In this document: positions 42,440 to 50,919 of the stretch, piece by piece
How the letters are laid out: each line of letters starts with the position of its first letter
Position numbering within the stretch: the first letter of the stretch is position 1
Assembly: GCF_037040815.1 (NCBI RefSeq)
Contig: NZ_CP146232.1
Coordinates: forward strand, 1,178,001 to 1,242,000
Reading direction: 5' to 3'
DNA: 64,000 bases
Origin: Pararoseomonas sp. SCSIO 73927
GTDB lineage: Bacteria > Pseudomonadota > Alphaproteobacteria > Acetobacterales > Acetobacteraceae
Program-made: the position numbers and the translations under genes
The notes under the pieces: generated by a model
Seen by the model: the letters and a program-made list of their open reading frames with translations, nothing else
What the model was told of the DNA's origin: nothing
Database searches by the model: none

Positions 42440-43099
42440 TCAAGTTTTCGTCGGGGTCCAGCCGGGCCCGCGCAGACCGTCCAGCACAAAGCCGGCGAAG
42501 GTCTCGCCGATCTGCCGTCCGGTAAGCGCGCCGTCCGGCGCGTACCAGCGGGCGATGTGGTTAATAGCCCCCATGAAGAAGGCGACGACGAGTCTCGGGT
42601 CGCCTGGCGCGACCGACCCGGCATCCATGGCCGCCTGCACCATGTCGCGCAGCGCACGGTCCGCCTCCCGCATGCGCCCGCGGATAGGCTCGGCGAGCTC
42701 TGGCGGGAGGGAGGTGACCGGCTCCGCGAGGACGGCGTAGGAGCCGAGCTCGCTCGTCACGAGATCAATATAGTTCACGATATAGAGGCGCAGCTGCTCC
42801 AGCGGGTCCTCGCTGGCAGCGAAGGCGGTCTTGCGCGCCTCTGCACCCGCGTCGAAGGCGATCGTCTTCGCCTCGTAGAGGATCTCGTGCTTCGTGCGGA
42901 CGTAGCGGTAGAGCGCGGGCTTGGTGACGCCGAGCGCTTCCGCGATCTCCTCCAGCGAGGTGTTGTGAAAGCCCCGGCGCCCGAAGGCGCGGGCGGCCTC
43001 TCGCACCAGGGCGCGGCGCTTCGTCTCGAACTGGGCCTCGCGCGCCGGGACGGCATCCGCCCAGCGCGCCGGCTTCTTCACGCTTGCCGTCCGAGTCAT
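42440..43099 (-). CDS. TetR-family transcriptional regulator
   Basis: A 219-aa repressor. The N-terminal HTH includes RGFHNTSLEEIAEALGVTKP and ALYRYVRTKHEILYEA, with a helical ligand-binding C-terminal domain (ESPLEQLRLYIVNY-like region). The ATG at 43097-43099 (MTRTASVKKPARW) is preferred over an in-frame GTG at 43133-43135. It is divergent from the Bug/DUF35/thiolase-like operon starting at 43270, with nested inverted repeats between them. It is the likely regulator of that operon and of the Bug gene behind it, probably sensing an acyl-CoA intermediate (inference). Confidence 0.92.
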   Translation of the reverse strand: MTRTASVKKPARWADAVPAREAQFETKRRALVREAARAFGRRGFHNTSLEEIAEALGVTKPALYRYVRTKHEILYEAKTIAFDAGAEARKTAFAASEDPLEQLRLYIVNYIDLVTSELGSYAVLAEPVTSLPPELAEPIRGRMREADRALRDMVQAAMDAGSVAPGDPRLVVAFFMGAINHIARWYAPDGALTGRQIGETFAGFVLDGLRGPGWTPTKT

Positions 43100-43155
43100 T
43101 CCGCCATCCCGCTTCGCGACACGTGATGGCCGCACCGGGCCGCCGGTGCAAGCCG

Positions 43156-43231
43156 GACCTTAACCCGCGTCATTTGAGTTGACTTGAAAGTCACTTCTAA
43201 TACCATGAGGTCACTAGTTGGGTTAAGGTCC
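43156..43231. promoter_or_regulatory. 12-bp inverted repeat framing the tetR/Bug promoter region
   Basis: GGACCTTAACCC (43156-43167) and GGGTTAAGGTCC (43220-43231) are perfect 12-bp arms 52 bp apart. The TetR-type dyad at 43181-43194 lies inside. The arms could be two copies of one regulator's half site on opposite faces, or the foot of a long stem in RNA. Confidence 0.7.
43181..43194. promoter_or_regulatory. TetR-type operator dyad
   Basis: TGACTT-GA-AAGTCA is a perfect 6-bp inverted repeat between the divergent TetR and Bug genes, A/T-rich against its background. It is placed where a repressor would block both promoters. Confidence 0.7.
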
Positions 43232-43269
43232 AGCCGTGGCCAACGCGGCGGACCGACGGAGGATCGTCC

Positions 43270-44229
43270 ATGTCCACCCCGCGGCGCGCCGCCCTGGCAC
43301 TCGCGCCCCCGCTGCTGGTCGCCCGGCGCTCCTCCGCGCAGGCGCAGGCCATCCGCGCGGTCTGCGGCTCCTCCCCGGGCAGCATCACCGACCTGATCGC
43401 GCGCATCGTGCAGCCCGGCCTGGCGCAGCGGCTCGGCCAGCCCGTGGTGGTGGACAACCGGCCCGGCGCGGGCGGCAACATCGCCGCCGAGTTCCTGGCG
43501 CGCGCCGCGCCGGACGGGGCGACCATCATGGTCACCTCCGGCGGCATCCTGACCCTGAACCCCTACCTTTACCGGGACCTGCCCTTCGATCCCGTGCGCG
43601 ACTTACGCTTGGTCTCCCGCATCACCGCCGGCGGCTTCCTGCTGGCCGTGCCCGCCTCCATCGGCGTCACGGAGGTGGACGGGCTGATCGCCCATCTGAG
43701 GCGCAAGGGCGAGGCGTCGAACTACGGCTCCCCCGGCATCGGTTTCGCCATGCATGTTGGGGCGGAGGTCTTCCTCAACGCGATCGGTGCCAGGGTGACG
43801 CACGTGCCCTATCGCGGCAGCGCGGCCGCCATCAACGCCCTGGCCGCCGGAGAGGTCGATTTTCTCTTCGACAGCCGCGGGCCGCTGCTGCCGCAGCTGC
43901 AATCCGGCGTGGTCCGGGTGATCGCGAATGGCGGTTCCCTGCCCGACCTCGCCTATCCCGATCTCCCCCGCCTGTCCGACCGCTATCCGGAGGTGGTGGT
44001 GCAGAGCTGGACCGCGATCGTCGCGCCCGCTGCCCTGCCGGAGCCGCTGCTGCGCCGCCTGGACGACGCCATGCGCGCGACGCTGGAAGAGCCGGAGGCG
44101 ACGGCCCGGCTGCGCGCCGTCGGCAACGGCCCCGCCTATCTCGGGCCGGAGGCCTTCAGGCAGTTCTTCCAGGAGGAGCGCGCCCGCGCCGCGCGCGGCG
44201 TGGAACTGGCCGGGATCCGCCCGCAATGA
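43270..44229 (+). CDS. Bug/TctC-family binding protein
   Basis: A 319-aa periplasmic binding protein with a short signal (PRRAALALAPPLLVARRSSA-QA). The Bug core includes VVDNRPGAGGNIAAEFLARA and THVPYRGSAAAINALAAGEV. It is the first gene of a nine-gene plus-strand operon (43270-51950) and overlaps the next Bug gene by 4 bp. It presumably delivers the acid catabolised by the downstream enzymes. The N-terminal strand reads IRAVCGSSPGSITDLIARIV, an unusual variant of the usual VPFPPGG loop. Confidence 0.92.
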   Translation: MSTPRRAALALAPPLLVARRSSAQAQAIRAVCGSSPGSITDLIARIVQPGLAQRLGQPVVVDNRPGAGGNIAAEFLARAAPDGATIMVTSGGILTLNPYLYRDLPFDPVRDLRLVSRITAGGFLLAVPASIGVTEVDGLIAHLRRKGEASNYGSPGIGFAMHVGAEVFLNAIGARVTHVPYRGSAAAINALAAGEVDFLFDSRGPLLPQLQSGVVRVIANGGSLPDLAYPDLPRLSDRYPEVVVQSWTAIVAPAALPEPLLRRLDDAMRATLEEPEATARLRAVGNGPAYLGPEAFRQFFQEERARAARGVELAGIRPQ

Positions 44230-45197
44230 AGGCCTCCCGACGCCGTCTCCTCGCCGCCGCGGCGCTGGCGCCCTTCGCCCCGCGCCCGCTGCACGCCCAG
44301 GGTTTTCCCGCGCGCCCGATCAAGCTGCTGGTCGGCTTCGCGCCCGGCGGCGCTACGGACATCGCCGCCCGCCTGCTGCAGCCCCTGCTGGGCGAGGCGC
44401 TGGGCCAGACGATGGTCGTGGAGAACCGCTCCGGCGGCGGCGGCAACGTGGCGACCGACCTGCTCACCCATGCGGAGCCAGACGGCTACACGCTTATGCT
44501 CGCCAGCCCCGGCCAGCTCGTCGTGAACCCGCTACTGGACCCGAAATTTACCTTCGACGCCGCACGGAATGCGACCGCAATCGGGCAGATCACCAGCAGC
44601 CCGCTCGTCCTCGTCGTGCCCGCGAACTCTCCTTACCGCGATGCCCGCGCGCTGATCGACGCGGCCCGGGCCAGGCCGGGGAAGATGAACTACGCCTCCG
44701 CCGGCGTCGGCAGCTCCATGCACATCGCGGGCGAGATGCTGAAGGCCTATGGCAGGCTGGACATCACGCACGTGCCCTACCGGGGCAGCGGCCCCGCCGT
44801 CACGGACCTGATCGCGGGCGGAGTGGACTTCATGATCGACAGCGTTTCCACCACCACGGCGCATGTCCGCAACGGCGTGCTGCGGCCGCTCGCCCAGACC
44901 GGCGCCGAGCCCTTCCGCGAAATGCCTGACGTGTCGCTGCTGAAGGAGATTGTGCCGGGCGTGGTGGTCACCACCTGGCTCGGCCTCGTCGGGCCAGCCC
45001 GCCTGCCATCGCCCGTCGTCGCGCGCCTAGCGGACGCGCTGCGAGGCACCGTGGAGGGCCCGGTCTTCACCACGCGGATGAGGGACCTCGGCAGCCAGGC
45101 CTACTGGGCCGGCCCCGGGGACTTCGCCGCCCATCTCGCCGCCGAGCGGCAGCGCGCGGCGGAGGTGATCCGCCGCGCCGGAATCCGACTGGAGTAG
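44226..45197 (+). CDS. Bug/TctC-family binding protein
   Basis: A 323-aa secreted protein: signal RRRLLAAAALAPFAPRPLHA-Q, core IKLLVGFAPGGATDIAARLL, VVENRSGGGGNVATDLLTHA and THVPYRGSGPAVTDLIAGGV. It is clearly the closest paralogue of the frameshifted gene at 41361-42358 and serves as the reference for its repair. It is ATGA-coupled to the preceding Bug gene. Confidence 0.93.
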   Translation: MKASRRRLLAAAALAPFAPRPLHAQGFPARPIKLLVGFAPGGATDIAARLLQPLLGEALGQTMVVENRSGGGGNVATDLLTHAEPDGYTLMLASPGQLVVNPLLDPKFTFDAARNATAIGQITSSPLVLVVPANSPYRDARALIDAARARPGKMNYASAGVGSSMHIAGEMLKAYGRLDITHVPYRGSGPAVTDLIAGGVDFMIDSVSTTTAHVRNGVLRPLAQTGAEPFREMPDVSLLKEIVPGVVVTTWLGLVGPARLPSPVVARLADALRGTVEGPVFTTRMRDLGSQAYWAGPGDFAAHLAAERQRAAEVIRRAGIRLE

Positions 45198-45202
45198 GTG
45201 CA

Positions 45203-45598
45203 TTGGACCTCCGCGACCCTACCCTCTACGCGCCATCGGGCGCGGGCGACGGCGCCGCGCTGCTGGCGCTGCGCGATCCCGCCACGGGCGCGCTCGCCTT
45301 CCCGCGCACGCCCTACGGCATCGGCGGGACCGGCACGCCGGCCGAGGCGGCTGAACCCGTGGAGCTGAGCGGGCGGGGCGAGGTGCTGATCTGCGTCACC
45401 GTCCACCAGCCGCTCTCCCCCGGCATGAAGGTGCCGCTGCTCGTCGCCCGGCTGCGGCTGGAGGAGGGCATCGTGCTGGACGGCGTTCTCGAAGGCACGG
45501 AGGAGCCTGCACCGGGGACGAGGGTACAGGCGGTGCTGGTGCCAGAGGAGCGGGAGGGCGGCCCCGTGCTCGCCTGCCGCTTCCGGGTGGCGTCATGA
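45203..45598 (+). CDS. DUF35 OB-fold protein, partner of thiolase-like enzyme
   Basis: A 131-aa protein of the DUF35 (ChsH2-type) OB fold, with VELSGRGEVLICVTVHQPLS and later EPAPGTRVQAVLVPEEREGG. The N-terminal zinc-ribbon cysteines of many DUF35 proteins are absent. Starts with TTG at 45203; its stop overlaps the thiolase-like start (ATGA). In known systems DUF35 domains bind and stabilise thiolase-like aldolases or 3-ketoacyl enzymes acting on CoA esters. Confidence 0.82.
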   Translation: MDLRDPTLYAPSGAGDGAALLALRDPATGALAFPRTPYGIGGTGTPAEAAEPVELSGRGEVLICVTVHQPLSPGMKVPLLVARLRLEEGIVLDGVLEGTEEPAPGTRVQAVLVPEEREGGPVLACRFRVAS

Positions 45599-46743
45599 GC
45601 GGGCTGGCCTCCATGCGCCCCGTGCGCGCCGTCGGCATCGGGATGCACCCCTATCAGTTCCCGACGGAGACGCCCTACCTCGCGCTCGGCCTGACCGCGC
45701 TGCGGGAGGCGCTGGCGGATGCCGGGCTGCAATGGCTGGACGTGACCTTCGCCGCCATCGGCACTGGCGCCATCGGCATGGCCGCAGGGCGGGTGATGCT
45801 GCGCCACATCGGCTCCACGGGGCTGGAGGTGATGCAGGTGGAGAACGCCTCCGCCTCCGGCTCCACCGCTTTCCGCACGGCCTGCCTGATGGTGGCCAGC
45901 GGCCAGCATGAGATCGCGCTGGCGCTCGGCGTGGACAAGTTCGGCAGCGGGCAGCGCGCGGCCCAGAAGGACGGCATTCCCCGCCTGACGCCGGCGGCGG
46001 AGATCCCGGCGGTGAAGTTCGCCCTGATGGCCCGCGCCTGGCGCGACCGCTACGGGCTGACGCGGGAGGATCTGGCCCGCGTGGCCGTGAAGAACCACGG
46101 CAATGCCGCGCGCAACCCCTTCGCCCAGTTCCGCAAGCCGCGCACGCTGGAGCAGGTGCTGAACAGCAATCCCGTGGCGGGCGACCTCACCTCCCTGCAA
46201 TGCACCCCGCGTGGCGAGGGCGCGGCGGCCGTGATCGTGGCGAGCGAGGACGCGATCCGGAAGCACGGCCTGGACCGCAGCCGCGCCATCCGCGTCCTCT
46301 CCTCCGTCTCCTCCTCCGAGCACGCCGTGGCCGATGAGGGCTGGAGCCTGGTCGAAATGGTGCAGCGCTCCGGCCTCTCCGCCCTGGCCGCGGCCGGGGT
46401 GGGCATGGAGGAGATCGACATCATCGAGCTGCACGACGCCTTCACCATCGAGGAGATCGTCTATGCCGAGGCGCTCGGCCTCTGTCCGCTCGGCGAGGGC
46501 GCGGCGCAGTTGCGCGAGGGCAAGTGGGACATCGGCGGCGGGGGCTGCGCGGTGAATCCATCCGGCGGGCTGCTGGGCATGGGCCATCCCATCGGCCCGA
46601 CCGGAGCGGGACAGATCGCCGAGATCGTCCGGCAGCTTCGCGGCGAGGCGGAGGGCCGGCAGCATCCCGGCGCGCGCACGGCGCTGGCGCACATGATCGG
46701 GCTGGGCTCCGTGGCCGTCGGCCACGTGCTGCAGCGGGACTGA
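45595..46743 (+). CDS. Thiolase-superfamily protein without the acylated Cys (Ltp2-like aldolase candidate)
   Basis: A 382-aa thiolase fold. The loop that normally reads N-x-C-x-SG is VENASASGST, so the nucleophilic Cys is Ser86. The C-terminal motifs ELHDAFTIEEI and NPSGGLLGMGHPIGPTGAGQ are kept. Together with the DUF35 gene immediately upstream this matches Ltp2/ChsH2-type retro-aldolases, which cleave 3-hydroxyacyl-CoA side chains without a Cys. A degraded thiolase is less likely given the intact operon. Substrate unknown; a beta-hydroxy-CoA formed by the enoyl-CoA hydratase encoded next is plausible. Confidence 0.85.
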   Translation: MSGLASMRPVRAVGIGMHPYQFPTETPYLALGLTALREALADAGLQWLDVTFAAIGTGAIGMAAGRVMLRHIGSTGLEVMQVENASASGSTAFRTACLMVASGQHEIALALGVDKFGSGQRAAQKDGIPRLTPAAEIPAVKFALMARAWRDRYGLTREDLARVAVKNHGNAARNPFAQFRKPRTLEQVLNSNPVAGDLTSLQCTPRGEGAAAVIVASEDAIRKHGLDRSRAIRVLSSVSSSEHAVADEGWSLVEMVQRSGLSALAAAGVGMEEIDIIELHDAFTIEEIVYAEALGLCPLGEGAAQLREGKWDIGGGGCAVNPSGGLLGMGHPIGPTGAGQIAEIVRQLRGEAEGRQHPGARTALAHMIGLGSVAVGHVLQRD

Positions 46744-46754
46744 AGGGGGGGCGG

Positions 46755-47549
46755 ATGCGCGAGGAACTGGGAACGCTGATCTACGAATCGGCGGACGGCG
46801 TCGCCGTGATCACCCTGAACCGGCCGGACCGGATGAATTCCATCGGCGGCACAATGAAGGAGGACCTGGCGACCGCCTTCTTCCGGCTGGCCAAGGAGGA
46901 TGCGGGGCTGCGCTGCGCCATCCTCACAGGCGCGGGGGAGCGCGCCTTCTGCGCCGGCGCCGATATCAAGGAACGGGCGGAGCTGCGCCGCACCGGGCCG
47001 GAATACTTCATGGCGCAGAAGGCCACGCACGCGCTCATCCGCGGCATGATGGAGTTCGAACGACCGCTGATCGCCGCGGTCAACGGCGTCGCGCTCGGCG
47101 GCGGGATGGAGTTGGCCCTCACCGCAGACATTCGATACGCCGTCGCCCACGCGAAGATGGGCTTACCGGAGGTGCGCTTGGGCGCCATCCCCGGCGCCGG
47201 CGGCACGCAGACCCTGCCGCGCGCGGTGGGCGCGAGCACCGCGAAGGAGCTGATGTTCACTGCCGAGCACATGACGGCGGAGAAGGCGCTCGCCATCGGG
47301 CTTGTGAGCAAGGTGGTGGAGAGCGACGTGCTCGGTGCCGCTATGGAGACGGCGCGCCGGATCGCGGAAATGCCGCCGCTGGCCGTGGCCTTCGCTAAGC
47401 GCGCCGTGAACGCGGGCATGGGGGGCGGCATCGATGCCGGCTTCGAGTTCGAGCGCTACGCCGCCGGCATGCTGACCGACAGCGAGGACCGGCGCGAGGG
47501 CTTCCGCGCCTTTGTCGAGAAACGCAAGCCCGTCTATGTCGGGCGCTGA
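46755..47549 (+). CDS. Enoyl-CoA hydratase/isomerase family protein
   Basis: A 264-aa crotonase-fold enzyme. The oxyanion-hole segments are AFCAGADIKERAEL and AAVNGVALGGGMELALTADI. The catalytic region GLPEVRLGAIPGAGGTQTLP carries the Glu of LPEV and an Ala-Ile-Pro stretch where hydratases have the second Glu nearby. The ATG at 46755 follows a G-rich ribosome site (GGGGGGCGG). It hydrates an enoyl-CoA to a beta-hydroxyacyl-CoA. Confidence 0.93.
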   Translation: MREELGTLIYESADGVAVITLNRPDRMNSIGGTMKEDLATAFFRLAKEDAGLRCAILTGAGERAFCAGADIKERAELRRTGPEYFMAQKATHALIRGMMEFERPLIAAVNGVALGGGMELALTADIRYAVAHAKMGLPEVRLGAIPGAGGTQTLPRAVGASTAKELMFTAEHMTAEKALAIGLVSKVVESDVLGAAMETARRIAEMPPLAVAFAKRAVNAGMGGGIDAGFEFERYAAGMLTDSEDRREGFRAFVEKRKPVYVGR

Positions 47550-47558
47550 GGGTACACC

Positions 47559-48374
47559 ATGGAACTGAATCTCAAGGGCAAGGTCGCCCTCGTTACCGGC
47601 GGCGGTCAGGGCGTCGGCCGCGCCATCTGCAAGGAACTGGCGGCGGAGGGGGTGAAGATCGTCGTCAACGACCTCTTCCCCGAGCGCGCCGAGACGGTCG
47701 CGAAGGAGATTCGCGACGCGGGCGGTGAGGCGGTGGCCTCCCCCGGCGACATCACGAAGGCGGATTCCGTGAACGCGCTGGTGGCGAAGGGCCGGGACGC
47801 TTTTGGGCCCATCACCATCCTCGTGAACAACGCGGGCGTCACGCCGGAGCGCCGCGCGAAGGGCGGCATGCCCCCCACCTTCATCGAGACGCCCGACCGC
47901 GAGATGCACCAGACGGTGGAGCTGAACGTCTACGGCACCATGTATTGCTGCCGCGCCGTGCTGCCCGACATGGTCGGCGAGAAATGGGGCCGCATCATCT
48001 CCATCGCCTCCGAGGCGGGGCGCGTAGGCGAGGCGCGGCTGGCCGCCTATTCCGGCGCCAAGGCCGCGATCATCGGGCTGACGAAGGCGCTGGCGAAGGA
48101 GCACGGGCGGGACCGCGTTACCGCCAACGTCGTCGTCCTCGGCGCCGTCTCGCACGAGGGGATCGCGCCGAACCAGGCCACCAGCGCCGATGCCACGCCG
48201 GAGAACAACGAGCGTCTGGCGAAAATGCTGAACGCCTACCCTTCTGCCAAGGGTCTCGGCCGGCTCTCCCGCCCGGAGGACGTCAGCGGCATCGTGGCCT
48301 TCCTCGCCTCCGACCGCGCGGCCTTCGTTACCGGCCAGCATGTCGGCGCGAGCGGCGGCTACGCGATGCCCTGA
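47559..48374 (+). CDS. SDR-family oxidoreductase (FabG-like)
   Basis: A 271-aa short-chain dehydrogenase with cofactor motif VTGGGQGVGRAICKELA, NNAGVTPERR, Ser in IISIASEAGRVGEARL and Tyr-x-x-x-Lys in AAYSGAKAAIIGL. The C-terminus ends FVTGQHVGASGGYAMP. It is probably a 3-hydroxyacyl-CoA dehydrogenase in the operon's beta-oxidation-like sequence. It lies 9 bp after the hydratase. Confidence 0.93.
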   Translation: MELNLKGKVALVTGGGQGVGRAICKELAAEGVKIVVNDLFPERAETVAKEIRDAGGEAVASPGDITKADSVNALVAKGRDAFGPITILVNNAGVTPERRAKGGMPPTFIETPDREMHQTVELNVYGTMYCCRAVLPDMVGEKWGRIISIASEAGRVGEARLAAYSGAKAAIIGLTKALAKEHGRDRVTANVVVLGAVSHEGIAPNQATSADATPENNERLAKMLNAYPSAKGLGRLSRPEDVSGIVAFLASDRAAFVTGQHVGASGGYAMP

Positions 48375-48385
48375 GAGGAACGGCC

Positions 48386-49402
48386 ATGCACGAACCCGTC
48401 TTCCGCACGCGCGTCACGGAGCTGTTCGGCATCTGCCACCCGATCCTGGGCGGCGGGCTGATGTGGCTCTCCGATGCGCGCTACGTCGCCTCCATCGTGC
48501 GGGCGGGCGGCATGGCCTTCCTCACCCCGCGCTCCTTCCCCGGCCCCGGCGCCTTCGCGCGGGAGCTCGTGCGCTGCCGCGAGATGTGCGAGGGCCTGCC
48601 CTTCGGCGTGAACCTCAACGTCTCCCGCGTGGAGAACCACAACCTGCACCTGGACGAGTGGCTGGACCTCTCCCTCCGCGCCGGGGTCCGTCACTTCGAG
48701 ACGGTGGGACGCGCCCCGGGCGACCTGATACACCGCATCCACGCCGCGGGCGGCATCGCGATCCACAAGTGCCCGCTGCTGCGCCACGCGCTGAACGCGG
48801 AGCGCGCGGGGGCCGATGCCATCACGATCATCGGGCGAGAGGCGGGCGGCCATCCGGGAAATGCGGAGCTCTCCTCCTTCGTCGTCGCGCCGATGGCCGC
48901 GCGCACGCTCAGCGTGCCGCTGGTGATCGGCGGTGGCATCGGGACCGGCGACAGCATCCTGGCCGCGCTGGCCGCCGGGGCAGAGGGTGTGCTGCTCGGC
49001 TCCCGCCTACTGGCTGCCGAAGAGGTCTGGGCCCACCCTGCATACAAGGAGCGGATCGTCGCGGCAGAGCAGGAATCCTCCGTCCTCACCTTCTCCGGGA
49101 ACCACCCCATGGGCGCCTGGCGCGTGCTGGAAAACGAGACCGCGCGCGAGGTGCTGCGGCGCGAGGCCGCCGGCGCCCGCGGCCACGCGGAATTTGCCGA
49201 CCTCGTCGGCGGCACCAAGTCGCGCGACCACGCCTACTGCAACGGCGAGGTGGAGCACGGCATGCTCTCCTGCGGCCCCGCTGCCGCCTTCACGGGGGCG
49301 GTGGAGCCGATGGAGACGATCATCGACACGCTGATGGCGGAGGCCGTGGCGGCCCGCGGACGCCTCGCCCGCCTCGTCGCGATGGACGCGGTGAACGCAT
49401 GA
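48386..49402 (+). CDS. Nitronate monooxygenase/2-nitropropane dioxygenase family protein
   Basis: A 338-aa FMN-binding TIM barrel. Features are CHPILGGGLMWLSDARYVAS, PFGVNLNV, the phosphate-binding ADAITIIGREAGGHPGNAEL and PLVIGGGIGTGDSILAALAA, then GAEGVLLGSRLLA. Members oxidise nitronates, but in CoA operons relatives act as flavin-dependent enoyl reductases or related enzymes, so the reaction here is open. GAGAGGA precedes its ATG at 48386. Confidence 0.9.
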   Translation: MHEPVFRTRVTELFGICHPILGGGLMWLSDARYVASIVRAGGMAFLTPRSFPGPGAFARELVRCREMCEGLPFGVNLNVSRVENHNLHLDEWLDLSLRAGVRHFETVGRAPGDLIHRIHAAGGIAIHKCPLLRHALNAERAGADAITIIGREAGGHPGNAELSSFVVAPMAARTLSVPLVIGGGIGTGDSILAALAAGAEGVLLGSRLLAAEEVWAHPAYKERIVAAEQESSVLTFSGNHPMGAWRVLENETAREVLRREAAGARGHAEFADLVGGTKSRDHAYCNGEVEHGMLSCGPAAAFTGAVEPMETIIDTLMAEAVAARGRLARLVAMDAVNA

Positions 49403-50919
49403 GCCAGGCGATCGTCTTCGGCGCCGCCACGACTGACGGCGACGCACTGCGCGGGCGGGCCGACCGCGCCGCTTCCGGCCTCGCCGCGCTCGGCATCGCA
49501 CCGGGCGAGCGGATCGCCGTGATGATGCGGAACGAGCCCTCCTATCTCGAGGTAATCCTAGCCGCGGACCGCCTCGGCGCCGCGCTGGTCGCCATAAACT
49601 GGCATTTCCGCGCGGACGAGGCCGCGCACATCCTCACCGACAGCGGCGCGCGCGTGCTCGTCGTTCACGCCGACCTCCTGCCGGGGATTGCCGCATCGGT
49701 GCCGCCCGGCGTGGTGGTGATCGCGGTGCCGACGCCGCCCGAGGTCCTGGAGGCCTACGGCATCGTCGCGCGCCCCGCCGCCCCGCCCGATGTGCTGGAC
49801 TGGCCGGGCTGGCGCGACGCGCATCCGCCCTGGACGGCACCCGCCCCGCCCTCCCTGGGCATGATGCTCTACACCTCCGGCACCACGGGGCGGGCCAAGG
49901 GCGTGCGCCGCCTTCCCGGCACGCCGGAGCAGCACGATTCGGCCCGGCGCATCCGCAACCTCGTGGGCGGCGCCCGGCAGGGCATGCGCACCGCGGTTGT
50001 TGGCCCGCTCTATCATGCCGGCCCCGCCTCCAGCGCGCGCGTGGCGCTGGCCCAGGCCGAGCTGATCGTGGTGATGCCGCGCTTCGATGCGGAGGATCTG
50101 CTGCGCGCGATCGAGAGGCACCGGCTGACCCACCTCGCCCTCGTGCCGATCATGCTGGTGCGCCTGCTGAAGCTGCTGGAGGCCGTTCGCAGGCGCTACG
50201 ACCTCTCATCGCTGGAGGGCGTCACCCATGGCGGCTCCGCCTGCGCGCCAGAAGTGAAGCGGGAGATGATCGGGTGGTGGGGGCCCATCCTGTCGGAGAC
50301 CTACGGCTCCACCGAGGTCAGCCTCATCGCCTCCTCGCGCTCGGAGGAGTGGCTGAGGTACCCCGGCACGGTCGGGCGCGCCCTGCCCGGCACATCCATC
50401 CGCATCCTCGACGAGGAGGGCCGCGTGCTGCCACCCGGGCAGCTCGGTGAGATTTACGTCGATTCCGGGCCGAACGCCCTGCCTTTCACTTACCACAATA
50501 TGCCGGAGGAGCGGGCGCGGGTGGAGCGGGACGGGCACGTCACCAACGGCGATCTAGGCTATCTGAACAAGGAGGGTTACCTTTTCGTCACCGACCGCAA
50601 GCGGGACATGGTGGTCTCCGGCGGGGTGAACATCTACCCCGCCGAGATCGAGGCCGCGCTGATCACCCACCCCGGCGTGCTGGACTGCGCCGTCTTCGGC
50701 GTGCCGGACCCGGAGTACGGGGAGGCCCTGGTGGCGGCCGTGCAGCCGCGCCCCGGCGCGACACCCGCGGCGCAGGACATCCGCCATCACTTGCGGGAAC
50801 GGCTGGCAGGCTACAAGGTCCCGCGGAAGGTCTGGCTGGTGGACGAGATGCCGCGGGACAGCATGGGCAAGGTCTTCAAGCGCCGCCTGCGCGAGGCTTA
50901 TGCCGGCGTGGCGGCGTGA
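49399..50919 (+). CDS. AMP-dependent acyl-CoA synthetase/ligase
   Basis: A 506-aa ANL ligase. The P-loop motif is MMLYTSGTTGRAKGVRRLPG, followed by SETYGSTEVSL, VTNGDLGYLNKEGYLFVTDR and the hinge VVSGGVNIYPAEIEAAL, ending DEMPRDSMGKVFKRRLREA with the catalytic Lys. ATGA-coupled to the preceding gene. It likely performs the entry step, activating the imported acid. Confidence 0.93.
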   Translation: MSQAIVFGAATTDGDALRGRADRAASGLAALGIAPGERIAVMMRNEPSYLEVILAADRLGAALVAINWHFRADEAAHILTDSGARVLVVHADLLPGIAASVPPGVVVIAVPTPPEVLEAYGIVARPAAPPDVLDWPGWRDAHPPWTAPAPPSLGMMLYTSGTTGRAKGVRRLPGTPEQHDSARRIRNLVGGARQGMRTAVVGPLYHAGPASSARVALAQAELIVVMPRFDAEDLLRAIERHRLTHLALVPIMLVRLLKLLEAVRRRYDLSSLEGVTHGGSACAPEVKREMIGWWGPILSETYGSTEVSLIASSRSEEWLRYPGTVGRALPGTSIRILDEEGRVLPPGQLGEIYVDSGPNALPFTYHNMPEERARVERDGHVTNGDLGYLNKEGYLFVTDRKRDMVVSGGVNIYPAEIEAALITHPGVLDCAVFGVPDPEYGEALVAAVQPRPGATPAAQDIRHHLRERLAGYKVPRKVWLVDEMPRDSMGKVFKRRLREAYAGVAA

